From Caprella mutica (lineage: Eukaryota; Arthropoda; Malacostraca; Amphipoda; Caprellidae): DNA of 64,000 nucleotides. The notes beneath the pieces were generated by a model. That model saw nothing but the letters and a program-made list of their open reading frames with translations. It did not search any database and was not told the origin of the DNA. A program made the position numbers and the translations under genes. The stretch covers positions 1 to 64,000 of the forward strand of contig CANNZV010001143.1 in NCBI GenBank assembly GCA_947561585.1. Direction: 5' to 3'. How positions within the stretch are numbered: position 1 is the stretch's first letter; each line of letters begins with the position of its first letter. Below, piece by piece: positions 1-10,529 of the stretch.

Positions 1-1313
1 CTGACTGTTTGGGGCTGAAGGAGTAATTTTTAAAACAAAAATATTGCTAAGCATTTATTATAGTGCTAAAACATAAAAGGAAATTTTCCATTATAGATTT
101 AACATTTATATATGTCATGTAAGATTATCATTTTGTTAGGGATTCACCAAAATTAAAGAATGAAATGAATTTCTATATAATACCTATATACTCTATCAGT
201 CATTAATTGCAATGGATCACTTATGGATATTCCCTTGTAAAGAAATCCATCCATGAAGTCTTTATTTTCCCTGTTATTTTTGATACAAGCATCAATAGCA
301 TTGCATTTTAGTGCCATTTAATTATTCATGAGAAGAAGGAGAGTTTTGCAGCAGCAAAGCTGAAGTCCTTTTTTCTCTCTCACAATCCATTACGTGGCTT
401 CCGCTCTCGAGACTATAAAAGAATATGGCTTGGTGCGTACAAAAAAATTAAGAGTCTTATTTTAGTCAGAAGATGTTTGTTGTACCTACCCATTATACCA
501 CCACATTATTTTCCTCCCGAGAACATTTTAGGTGTTTACAAATGTACTTTTAGTGTCCCGATAGAGTTGACTGTGGGCAGGAGGGTCGCCTTTTCCTATT
601 CTTATGTGGAGTGAAAAATATTCACTGCATTCATCACACAAAATGGTGGTTTGAATGATTATTATTGTAGAGTACATTCAAAATAATCTAATTGTGAATA
701 TATTAATAGAAATGATATAAAAAATGATTCTTTTGTACATTCATATTCTTTAGTTGCGCATTCTGTGATTTGCGTGGGTTGAATATATGAATATATGATT
801 TAAATACATCAAAGAAAAATTTACATGTTAGTTTCACAATAGGTGACAGGTTCTATAATCACGGAATAATTAAAAAAATAATAGAAACAATTGTTAAATG
901 ATACAAAAATAGTAGTGTGAATATGTCTAAATATTTAATCAACATGTATACTCTTACAAAGTTCAAAATATTTTATAAAAAGAGTAGAGATTCTTATTAT
1001 CCTGTAAAATATCTAAACTGTGAAAAAATCACCTGAGACCCGTTCTTTACTGTTATATTATCTATTTTTTGTAAGATTAAAGTTGATGATATTGAATTAT
1101 ATTATCCCACATATATTTGATAATACTATGTGGTGAGAGGAAAAATGATGCATAAAATCTGAACTTAAAAAAATAGGTCAAACTGATAAGTGGTGGTATA
1201 AATAAATAATTAGATTATCTGGGACAAAAATAACCAGAAAATTGATCCTCTTCAATATTCAATTTGAGAGGTAAAATAAATTTATTCTCTTATAGTGATG
1301 GTTCAATGATACC
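1..1313. other. AT-rich non-coding stretch
   Basis: No open frame or exon-like piece. A less AT-rich patch around 325-440 contains TATAAAAG at about 412, which could be a TATA box or part of a conserved regulatory block, but no transcript start can be supported. Confidence 0.4.
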
Positions 1314-1533
1314 ACGGACCGAATTTTCCGCTCAAATCTCATGTTAAATATATGTCAAAACATGTCAAAATTACTAATGTTACGTATCATTTTATAACGG
1401 TTGATGATGTTGAAATGAAATAAACTACACATTTTAGTCACCATAATTTCAACTTTTTCTTCTTTTATTGTTCTTCAATAACACCATTATAAACTGCATG
1501 AGACCGAATTTTCCAAGACCGACATTTCTAGAG
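1314..1533 (-). mobile_element. GAGACC-family repeat, partial copy
   Basis: Reverse-orientation, shortened copy of the family seen at 3059, 13384 and 17901. It contains ACCGAATTTTCCGCTCAAAT, the CAAAATTACTAATGTTACGT block and the end GAGACCGAATTTTCCAAGAC. It lacks the segment with the CAGTACAACAAAC landmark. Confidence 0.7.
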
Positions 1534-3058
1534 CCCATTAAAAGATATGATTACTTTTCAATATTATTCAACAATGTTTTTATTAGAAAATTCAAAATAT
1601 AAAAGTGTTCAACTGCTTTCAATTTTCACCTTTATAAAATATTTTAAATTGAAGACATTGGTCATTTTCTTGTAAGATTTAAAGAAATCATTGAAAGCGA
1701 TGAAATCATTAGTGACGAGAATTTGATTGAAAATAGTCTTACCATATTTTCAAGATGGTTATTAAAACTTATGAATCTTGGAAATATGGAAAAGTGAGCT
1801 CATACTTATATAAAATGTCATACGACAGTTTATTATAAAATTTTTTTTTATCGTTAGGCTCCAGGTATTCACACGTTGTTCCTGACGATCAATTGACTTA
1901 TTTCTATTCGAAAGTTCGAATCATAAATAATCCTTCAACTTTACTTTTTAACTCTAATAAAAAATGTTTTATGCATACATATAAATTGAAAAATAAAATA
2001 TTAATGTCAACAACTAAATAATTTTTTATTAAATATTTATTTTTCAATTAACAATGTAAGAAGTTTTGACCTTTGATAGAGAGATAATGGTTAATTGAAA
2101 ATGTTTAACATTAGTCACGAATCTAGCTCCAAAGTTTTTTATTCACAATAAATTAATATTAATTACAAAGTTCCTTCAAAACTGATTGGTAAACAACCGA
2201 GTAACGGAAATATTTCGCAAAATATTTCGTTTAATTTTATGTCGCTAACAAGGTCTCAGAGTATGAATTTATTAGCCATTATTCATGGAAATATGAGGGA
2301 ATATTCATTGAATCTTGTCTTGTTAATATATTCTCGTAATTTACGGCTGATGGTGAACATTATCGCCGGCATTTTTATGGGCGGCCATGATTTGTAAGGT
2401 GATTTCTTCGCCAGCGTATTTCACGCGACTGCCTTTGTTTTCGGGGCAAACCTTCGCTACGGACCAGATTGGGGAAAACTCTCCTCATTTATTAGAAATG
2501 ATGAATAAGTGAATTATCTTTAGTTAGAATTTACAAGCGAAGTAATGAGAAAAACTAAAATAAATTACAATATCACAAGAGCAATACAAATGTTTGGAGA
2601 AATACCTCGCATGTATTGTACTGAAGTCTTAGCCAATTACATCTGCAGACTTGTAGCAAACATTAATTCGGTAAATCATAACTAAAGGAATTTGAATCTT
2701 AAATTAGCGCTAAGTGGAGGCCGTTACTGCGATTTCATATTCCTTGGTTCATTAAAATGTTGACACAACATTGTATGGTAATTGTTGAACAATGTTCGTT
2801 AATTGTTACATTGTATATATTATAATTAAATTACTTACTCGTTTTAACTGAGTACCAGTAAGGCTGTATGGTAATTTTCTCTTTATTATGTGAGATCTAA
2901 TATAATATTGAATAAACTTCGTTCAAGTATACACGAATTTAGTTATGTTTATATTCTGTACTGGTTACTGGTTAAGAGGAATAGTTGATATGTATTCAGC
3001 ATATTGTTGTTACTTTGAATTAAGCCAATGCATCTCAGCTATAATGAAAACTGTTTTA
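1534..3058. other. AT-rich non-coding stretch with one GC-richer island
   Basis: No gene seen. The island 2338-2475 (holding ATTATCGCCGGCATTTTTAT and GGGCGGCCATGATTTG) is clearly less AT-rich than its surroundings, is not repetitive here and has no long open frame, so it may be a conserved non-coding element. Confidence 0.35.
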
Positions 3059-4343
3059 GGAAAATTCGGTCTCATTTTATAATGATTTTATTAAAGAACA
3101 CTAATAAAAATTTGAAACTATGAATACTAAAATGTGTAATGTACTTATTAAAAGCAGATAACATATCATTAACCGTAATGAAATGATACGTTACATTAGT
3201 AATTTTGACATGTTTGGACATTTATTTTATATGAGATTTGAGTGGAAAATTTGGCCTAGGACCTTTCGGTATGAGGAATAAATAGAACTTATCAGTTAGA
3301 TGTATATGGGGGGCGTGCCACCCCAGAGCCCACCTGCCAGGTCATTGAGCAATCATGAATTGTGCAGTACAACAAACTAGAACATACAAAAAACTACATA
3401 ACGAATATTTACGTTAAGAGACCATTTAGGGTCGGACGGGGTATCACTGCGCATACCATTTTATGGGGTATCACTCCACACCCCTTATAATTTTAAAAAC
3501 ACTTGTTTTAGCCTAAATCTGATTGCAACCTCATTTATTTCAAGCATCTTCTTTTGTCCCATAAACATCATAAAGCACCATTATCCTATCAACATTTCTA
3601 GAGTTAAGTCGCGATACATGTAGTGCTGTCAGAACGATATGAAAAAAGTTTGCGCTGGTGATTTTTAAATCCTGCAAACTCTCCAATAACTCTTTTACCA
3701 AAATTTATAGATTCAAATAGTTTTAACAGGTTAGCACAAACAATAACAGTTACATTATGTCAAATTTTCAATTTCTCAGCCACAACCGTGCGCAGTGATA
3801 CCCCAGATAATTTAAAGGTAGAGGGGTATCACTGCGCATCATTAATAACCATATTTGTTTGTAAATAAATATAAAATATATGAGTTTTCAGCTCTTAATG
3901 AAGGCAAAAATATTGAATAAGGTGTTATTTAATTATAGATTTGATTAATAATAAACTTACGATCGTAGTAGCTATGAAACTTGATGTGGGGGTATTTAAA
4001 TAGGGAGGGGTATTTAGGGGGGGGGGGGGTTGTGAGAGGATTTTGAATTAAATATTGATTAACAATAAACGTACGATCGTATTATATTACTTGATATAAG
4101 TAGTTAACTAGTTGCGTAAAATTTAAGTGTTAAATTTGTTGCAGATTTATTAAATATGTGTTTAAAAAGCAAGGGACAAGTAGATTGGGGAGAGGGCATA
4201 ACCATCCTCATTATTAACCATTTCATCACGAGAAAAATAGTTTCTCTAATACCTTTAGTTTTTGAGTAAATACAGAGTTTGCGGGATTGTGCGTTGTGAT
4301 ACCCTGTCCGACCCTATAATTCCGAGACCGAAATTTCCGGCCA
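3059..4343 (+). mobile_element. GAGACC-family repeat interrupted by a second transposon
   Basis: The left part (3059-3426) and right part (4317-4343, GAGACCGAAATTTCCGGCCAC) are one copy of the family, matching 17901-18338. They are separated by the TA-flanked element at 3429-4314, which marks the family as the older insertion. Confidence 0.75.
3429..4314. mobile_element. 886-bp non-autonomous transposon with TA target duplication
   Basis: Terminal inverted repeats start GGGTCGGACGGGGTATCAC and GGGTCGGACAGGGTATCAC (22 of 25 bases agree), flanked on both sides by TA (3427-3428, 4315-4316). An internal copy of the GGGGTATCACTGCGCA motif lies near 3820, and a G-run at 4018-4030. No transposase frame was seen, so it would depend on a Tc1/mariner-type enzyme elsewhere. 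Confidence 0.8.
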
Positions 4344-5181
4344 CTTATGAAAATATATTAATATCGGGACAAACTTTCCCAATAGTTTAATTATTCTCTA
4401 TGCTTATACTAATAATGCTATACACTAATAATTTCTTCTATTACTAAATTTATTAAAACAAGTGATATTATTAATTTCTTGTTTCTATATAACCCTAAAA
4501 AGTATTGCGTCTGCATTAAAGTCTGTGTAAATCGTATTTAATTAGTTTTTCATTAAACTTTTTTAATCATTTATGTGAAAATCGTTCCTATAATTATTCT
4601 TCCAAAAATTGTTGTTATTGTTGTTGGAGATAATTTATGTAATTATTCGTGAAGTATTGGTGACTTGATTGTTTGTAGTTGTGTTAGTAGTCGACGTGTG
4701 TGTTTTGGGAGTGTTTGTTAGGTAGAGTCTATGTTGGGTGGTGTGTCTTGGAGTATTTTATTTATATGTCTGGTGTTTAGGTGTTTTTTGCGTATGAATT
4801 TTTAAATTGTTTTATGGAGTCGTGTGTTGTGTTTTCAGGTGCATGTTGTGTCTATACAAGTGATGTAGTCATAATTATTGTCTAATGTCCTTTGTTACAT
4901 GTGTCTCGTGTTTGTGGATCGAAGTGTCATGTGGTGAAGTGGATGTTTAGGAAGTAAGGCTGGCTCTCTTTGTTGTGATGCATGTAGTTTAGGTGTTGTT
5001 TTAGGGAGAGCACCTAGGTTTCGTCATGAACGTGTTTGGTGTTTGTGTCATGTGTGGCGGCTATTCGTAAGGCTGTATACTGTATATTGAATTATCTGTA
5101 TCTTGTTTATGTCTGGTGTGTGATGGGCAACTATGTAGTGTGCAGTATATTATATGTGTGATGGGTGACTATGCTAGTATG
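4344..5181. other. TG-rich non-coding stretch
   Basis: Non-coding. From about 4620 to 5180 the plus strand is rich in TGTGTTG-type words with loose repeats of TGATGGGTGACTATG and GTGTGCAGTAT. The repeats resume after the foldback element at 5762, so that element is an insertion into this simple-sequence block. Confidence 0.5.
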
Positions 5182-5761
5182 CAGTGTGTCCCAAAAAACC
5201 GGAACCTAACTTTAATGTAGTATATCTTACAACTGTATTAAAGCTACCTGTTTCTACATGGATCTTTTTGTTTGTTGAACCCTTCTCCATTCACATTTGA
5301 ATTTTCATACAATTTTATTCTTTTGTTGTGAATGCTATAACCATTATATTGATGGGTGATGAAAATGGAATTTTTGTGGAAATCCGAATCATCACTCTGA
5401 CTTTCTTTTTTTAGGGGTGCCATTTATAGTTTGGTAATTATTCAATTGGCTGAAGATTACGAGATATTCATTCCATCATTTCTCATACCAGAAACATTTA
5501 GATTTCCTAAATGAAGTTGTGAAATAAGATTGTTTTAAAAGAAATCTCAGAAATCTTTCTGTCCATTTGCGCAAAGATATTTTAATCACCCATCAATAAA
5601 ATGGTTATAACATTCACAAAAAGAAATAAAACTGTATGAAATTTCAACGGTGGATGTGGAAGAGTTCAACAAACAAAATAATACCAGAAAGAAACATGTA
5701 GCTTCAGTTGTTATTAAAATATACTAACTTAAATTTGGGTTCTGTTTCTTAGGACACACTG
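5182..5761. mobile_element. 580-bp foldback element with ~180-bp inverted repeats
   Basis: The left end CAGTGTGTCCCAAAAAACCG is mirrored at the right by TTCTTAGGACACACTG, and the inverted similarity continues inward (ATAACCATTATATTGATGGG against CCCATCAATAAAATGGTTAT). The CAGTG tips and a right-flank TA (left flank TG, decayed) point to a Tc1/mariner-related non-autonomous element. No coding frame. Confidence 0.8.
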
Positions 5762-6787
5762 TATACTGTGAATAGTGTGCAGTATGTATTTAGTGATGGG
5801 TGACCTCTTTGAAAGAGGGGCCCGATGCAACTAATTTGATTATCATAAACATTGTAACATCATTGTACAAACATTGCAAACTACCGTAGTATATCAGGGC
5901 CCATTATTGCACTCATAAAGTATATTAATAATAATGATCAAATATTAAAAATAATGATGAATATTAATTGAAGCAAGTCTTTAATAAATTAAACTATTGT
6001 TTAAGTTCTTGATATAATTATTCGTACACAATATTCTATTCCACTTTGCATTTAAATCACGGTGGATTAATTTTAATCTAAGTATAATCCCTAAGAATAC
6101 TTAGCAGCAACTGTAACGATAGTATTTGGCGGACTAATAAGGATTAAACCTTCAGCTCAGATTACACGAACAGCAACTGATAAGTGTGGTTACTAGAACC
6201 AAGTCTGTTGTAACAATTATTAAACTTTCATTATTATACGTACGTTTGACTATAGTATATTTGTTTGAAAAAATGTAAAATGTATAAATATGGGAGCTAA
6301 AATGTCAATTACGTCGTTGAGTATGAAATATATTTGAAAATATACATATATTATATTCGATGTGAATGAAATGATCAATGCACTAGAATGGTAAGTGAAA
6401 GTTAATTATTGTTCAAGTTAATTGGACCTAGTCGCTTGTATCTTTCTTCAATATTCTAGATAATTACTTAATTACAATATGAGTGTATGATTAAAAGATC
6501 TACCATTAAATTGGCATTTAATTACTGAACACTAGTAATTTCACATTTAGTTATTCATTACATTTTCCCTCTTAATTTTTCAAGATGTGAAAGTAGAAAA
6601 CGTTAACTACATGAACTTTTTTATAGTTTGAGATAAATTTGAAAATATTTTCAATATTAAATTAAAAATCTCAAGTTTGAAATTTCAATCAAGATGTACT
6701 GTGGACAAAACAGATTGAACTGAAAATTTAAGTATTAAGTCATATTGATTGTGAAGTGATTACTATTGAATAATAATGAGTACTACT
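5762..6787. other. AT-rich non-coding stretch
   Basis: Nothing coding or clearly repetitive was seen apart from the TG-rich tail just after 5762. Confidence 0.35.
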
Positions 6788-7065
6788 GACTATTGAGTCA
6801 GAAATACCCACATAGAGCAATACATAATGACTCAGCAATACCCATATAGCAAAATTGACTCAGCAATACTCATATAGCAAAATACACTGACTCAGCAAGA
6901 CCCATATATAGCAATGTATACTGACTCAGCAAGACCCATATAGAAACATACACTGACTCAGCAAGACCCATATAGAAACATACACTGACTCAGCAAGACC
7001 CATAGAGCAATATACACTGACTCAGCAATATACACTGACTCAGCAATACCCATATAGCAATACTG
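6788..7065. repeat. ~32-bp tandem repeat, about 8 copies
   Basis: Units of the type TGACTCAGCAAGACCCATAT followed by AGAAACATACAC, with unit length varying by a few bases. Each unit holds TGACTCAGC, close to an AP-1/MARE-type site, though there is no evidence of use. Confidence 0.85.
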
Positions 7066-7084
7066 AATAAGGGTATCGTTCTAA

Positions 7085-7300
7085 TAAGGCGTAATCTAAT
7101 GCACATTGAGTTCATATCTGGAGAATTGGCAGACCAGGACAATAACTTCGCATCGATGACCAATAAATTTAGGAGTTTCTCTTCTCTGTGAGACTATCCC
7201 ACCATTTTCCATTGAGAAACCATAAATCTTGGCACATTGCGCCCAAACACCGTGATTGTGTCTACCTAGTGAGAGTGGCGAGCCTCTGCTGCACTTACAT
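7085..7300 (-). pseudogene. Tc1-like transposase fragment
   Basis: On the minus strand, one frame gives GGIVSQRRETPKFIGHRCEV and the next gives WSANSPDMNS. Together these match the end of the Tc1 DDE domain (QDNA.IH..R...FI...V..L.WPANSPDLNP). One frameshift is needed and nothing else of the transposase is present, so it is a short dead relic. Confidence 0.5.
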
Positions 7301-7309
7301 GTGTGCATA

Positions 7310-8100
7310 TCTTATAATACAGTTTGGCAAAAAGTGTTATTAGAGCTATGCAATTTTGAACATTATCTACTTATCGTCATTGAGTGTAACTCTGATGAAA
7401 ATGTAGGCTTTTATTGTTAGTGGATAAGCAAGCAAATATTCCCTTTGAAGTTATTTGAAAAGGAATAAAAGGATTGGATGAGCTTTAAATACATTCGATG
7501 TTGCTGATGACAGACCAGTAATTGTGAAAAGATAAACAAAGGGCAGTCACAAAGGATCAATTATTGACGAGTAGTGTTTACAAAGTTGTGATCTTACATT
7601 CTCTGTTGTGATATTCTTCTATATTTGATTATTATACATTCAGTAATTTGAAAGGAATAGCAAACCTCTTTACATTAATAAGCACGAATCACTCCTTTTC
7701 TCACTATCTTTAGTATGAAGTAACACAATGATTTCTCTGCATGATAGTTTCTATCGCGTAATTGGCTGTGTGTACAATGAGAGGTTCAACCTAAAGTCCA
7801 TTCTGTCTTTGATCAAAGTCACTGTATTTGTATGCCAGTGAAAAGACTATTGGAAAACTAACACGTTTTCATTTAATTGGATAGCATGGATTATTCATTG
7901 AAGAAATAACTGTATTACATAACAGATTCAACTGTATTCGCACTCGTTTATATCAGCTAAATAAACACTGATTTACAAAAATAATGTTTTGGTCCGAGGT
8001 GTTTTTGCTAATTTGCGGGTGCTGAATTCATAATTATAGATAGTTTTACTCTATCACCTCTAGTTTTCTGGCTTTTGAATAGTCTCATTTTAGTATAAAC
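7310..8100. other. non-coding stretch
   Basis: No gene, clear repeat or splice-flanked open piece was found. Confidence 0.3.
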
Positions 8101-8104
8101 AGAG

Positions 8105-8345
8105 AATCATGCGCGGATAATTGGCACTGGGAAAACTGCCACTGGGAAAATTGCCACTGAGAGAAAATTGCCACTGTGGGAAAACTGCCACTGGGAAAAT
8201 TGCCACTGTGGGATAATTGCCACTGTGGGAAAATTGCCTCTGAGGGAAAATTGCCACTGTGGGAAAACTGCCACTGGGAAAACTGCCACTGGGAAAATTG
8301 CCACCATGAAAATTGCCACTGAGGAAAATTACCACTGTGGAAAAA
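8105..8345. repeat. 13-16-bp TTGCCACTG array
   Basis: About 16 units of the type GGGAAAATTGCCACTG, with or without an extra TGT, in irregular order. Several overlapping frames are open on both strands, only because units lack stops. The style resembles the other short-unit arrays at 38205, 41105, 43990 and 46418. Confidence 0.85.
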
Positions 8346-8419
8346 AGCTCCTATATGATACATTAATATTCAAACTAAAAAAATAGTGGTCTATTCAAAC
8401 AAAATATCAAACTGAATAC

Positions 8420-8872
8420 AAAATACTCAAGAGCATCCAGCAGAAGTCTCCCATCATGCCGGGGTTCTATTTGCCTTGATAGTTACTCTCCATCTTTGTA
8501 CGGTCTCGGTGGAATCTTCTCAATGCTCATCACTCAATGCTCCCAGGTTTGGCGGGAAGAAGTTAGTCTTGAGTAATATTTGGCACCCCATATCCTCTTA
8601 TGACTTGGTAACTTTTCAAAGGCAATCTGGTACGCGTGTGTTAACAAGGAAGCCACTAAAGACTGATTTGAATGTTTCCCATGATCTCAATTCCTTCAAG
8701 TTAAGAAGTTCTCCAAAATCAGTATTCTTCAGCCTTTCTTGGATCTGAGGTCCGACAAAGATGTCCTCTTTAAACTTAGCAGCACTAAGACCAGAGAACA
8801 CAGTTGACAAGTGATGGAACGAAACACCCATTTTTGTCCTAGCCTTCACGAAATTCTTCATCAACCATGCTT
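8420..8872 (-). pseudogene. remnant of a repetitive, transposon-like conserved ORF
   Basis: Minus-strand translation starts GLSAAKFKEDIFVGPQIQER and continues through FGELLNLKELRSWETFKSV and SGFLVNTRVPD. After frameshifts it reads FFPPNLGALSDEH and finally YQGK-NPGMMGDFCW. This order matches an uncharacterised protein found in many copies in animal genomes, which typically reads FLGN..., NLG.VSEEQGERFHQD and RYQGRW...M.ADYCW. Stops and frameshifts show it is dead. The biochemical role of the family is not known to me. Confidence 0.55.
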
Positions 8873-9182
8873 GATGTGAAGATTTAGTTCATAATACTGA
8901 ATAAAGCCATAAGTTTCACACTCTTAGAATTAACCCTGAATTCGTATAGGCCTTTATGTACCGTATATGCACAATATGAATACATAAAAAAAACTAAAGA
9001 TGATGAGTAAAAGCGAATTTCAAATTTGAATTCAGTACCCCCAAATTAGGTAAAACGGGTGTTTTTGTTCTGGCATCAATTTCTTTGTAAACCAGTGTTA
9101 CCTTTGTAAAACTGTAGAAGGTTTTGATTTGATCGGCTAATTAACATTGAGAGTTAATTATATATTTGTAATCCTGTAAATC

Positions 9183-9330
9183 TCATAACTCAAAAAGTAA
9201 ACAACCAAATATTCTGAAATTTGGTGGAACGATTGGTCATTATCCAGAAATCATTTGACTTGATTTTGGGAGCAATCAGGTCACTGTGCAAGGTCATTTT
9301 ATAACTCAAAAAATATTCAATAGCGACGGA
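9183..9330. repeat. AAGGTCA-type dispersed repeat, one unit
   Basis: One unit plus part of another of the roughly 130-bp repeat that also makes the blocks at 39556-40345 and 41815-42350. Landmarks: AACTCAAAAAGTA, TGAAATTTGGTGG, ACGATTGGTCA, TTTTGGGAGCAATCAGGTCA, CAAGGTCATTT. Confidence 0.7.
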
Positions 9331-9549
9331 GAAGGTATATTTTTCCTTTTATGCTCAATTTCTTCAATAGTGATTACAGTTTGCCTGGAAATGTTAATAA
9401 TGATAGGTTTTATTCAAATTTTTGCTTACAATATTTGGAGTTATATGTCCAATACTGTTTGAAATATTCAGTGAAACATGAAGAAAGGTAACCGAAAATT
9501 TGATAACCAGGAAGATCATAACCAGTAAAAAGATTATAAAAGAAATGAT

Positions 9550-10244
9550 GTACCAGTGTATCATGTAGCAGTGTATCATGTAGCAGTGTATCATGTAGCA
9601 GTGTACCATGTAGCAGTGTACCATGTAGCAGTGTATCATGTAGCAGTGTATCATGTAGCAGTGTATCATGTAGCAGTGTACCATGTAGCAGTGTATCATG
9701 TAGCAGTGTATCATGTAGCAGTGTATCATGTAGCAGTGTATCATGTAGCAGTGTACCATGTAGCAGTGTATCATGTAGCAGTGTACCATGTAGCAGTGTA
9801 TCATGTAGCAGTGTACCATGTAGCAGTGTATCATGTAGCAGTGTACCATGTAGCAGTGTATCATGTAGCAGTGTATCATGTAGCAGTGTATCATGTAGCA
9901 GTGTATCATGTAGCAGTGTATCATGTAGCAGTGTATCATGTAGCAGTGTACCATGTAGCAGTGTATCATGTAGCAGTGTACCATGTAGCAGTGTATCATG
10001 TAGCAGTGTATCATGTAGCAGTGTATCATGTAGCAGTGTATCATGTAGCAGTGTACCATGTAGCAGTGTATCATGTAGCAGTGTACCATGTAGCAGTGTA
10101 TCATGTAGCAGTGTACCATGTAGCAGTGTATCATGTAGCAGTGTATCATGTAGCAGTGTATCATGTAGCAGTGTATCATGTAATAGTGTATCATGTAGCA
10201 GTGTATCATGTAGCAGTGTATCATGTAGCAGTATATCGCGTAGC
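9550..10244. repeat. 15-bp satellite, about 46 copies
   Basis: Units GTGTATCATGTAGCA or GTGTACCATGTAGCA, almost free of other changes. Because 15 is a multiple of 3, three frames stay open over 700-870 bases (MYHVAV on plus; CYMIH and LLHDT types on minus). The only variation is the T/C in TATC/TACC and a few terminal changes. There are no flanking exon signals, so it is treated as non-coding. Confidence 0.92.
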
Positions 10245-10369
10245 AGTGATATATCCATTGTAGGGACAATAATATTTAACTGTTAACCAGGAAGCAATTG
10301 TCCCAATGTCCTTCAGACGATACAATTTTCTTATTTATTCTCAATGCCATCAATCATTTTCTTTTTTAG

Positions 10370-10528
10370 TCTTTCCATGCGTCATCTTTTGCTGATTCAT
10401 CAAAATGGTGTCAGGCTCTCGAAACTTTGGGGATGATTCCAGAAAACTCATTCCGAGCTGAGATACAGATTGAAAATCTCGAAATCAAACACGGGAATCG
10501 ACTGAAGCTGGCGATGCAATTCGATTAG
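10370..10528 (+). CDS. possible terminal exon, function unknown
   Basis: Follows a good acceptor (pyrimidine tract then CTTTTTTAG). Phase 0 from there gives 53 codons to TAG: SFHASSFADSSKWCQALETL, GMIPENSFRAEIQIENLEIK, HGNRLKLAMQFD. Composition is less AT-rich and more protein-like than the surroundings. No upstream partner exon or polyadenylation signal was identified, and it could instead be a conserved non-coding block that is open by chance. Confidence 0.3.
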   Translation, partial: SFHASSFADSSKWCQALETLGMIPENSFRAEIQIENLEIKHGNRLKLAMQFD

Positions 10529-10529
10529 A

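Noticed and set aside
7096..7308. 70-codon minus-strand frame as a small gene
   Set aside because: Better explained as a frameshifted Tc1 transposase end.
9394..10269. Three long open frames over the 15-bp satellite
   Set aside because: Open only because the unit is a multiple of three without stops; no start context, splice sites or domain.
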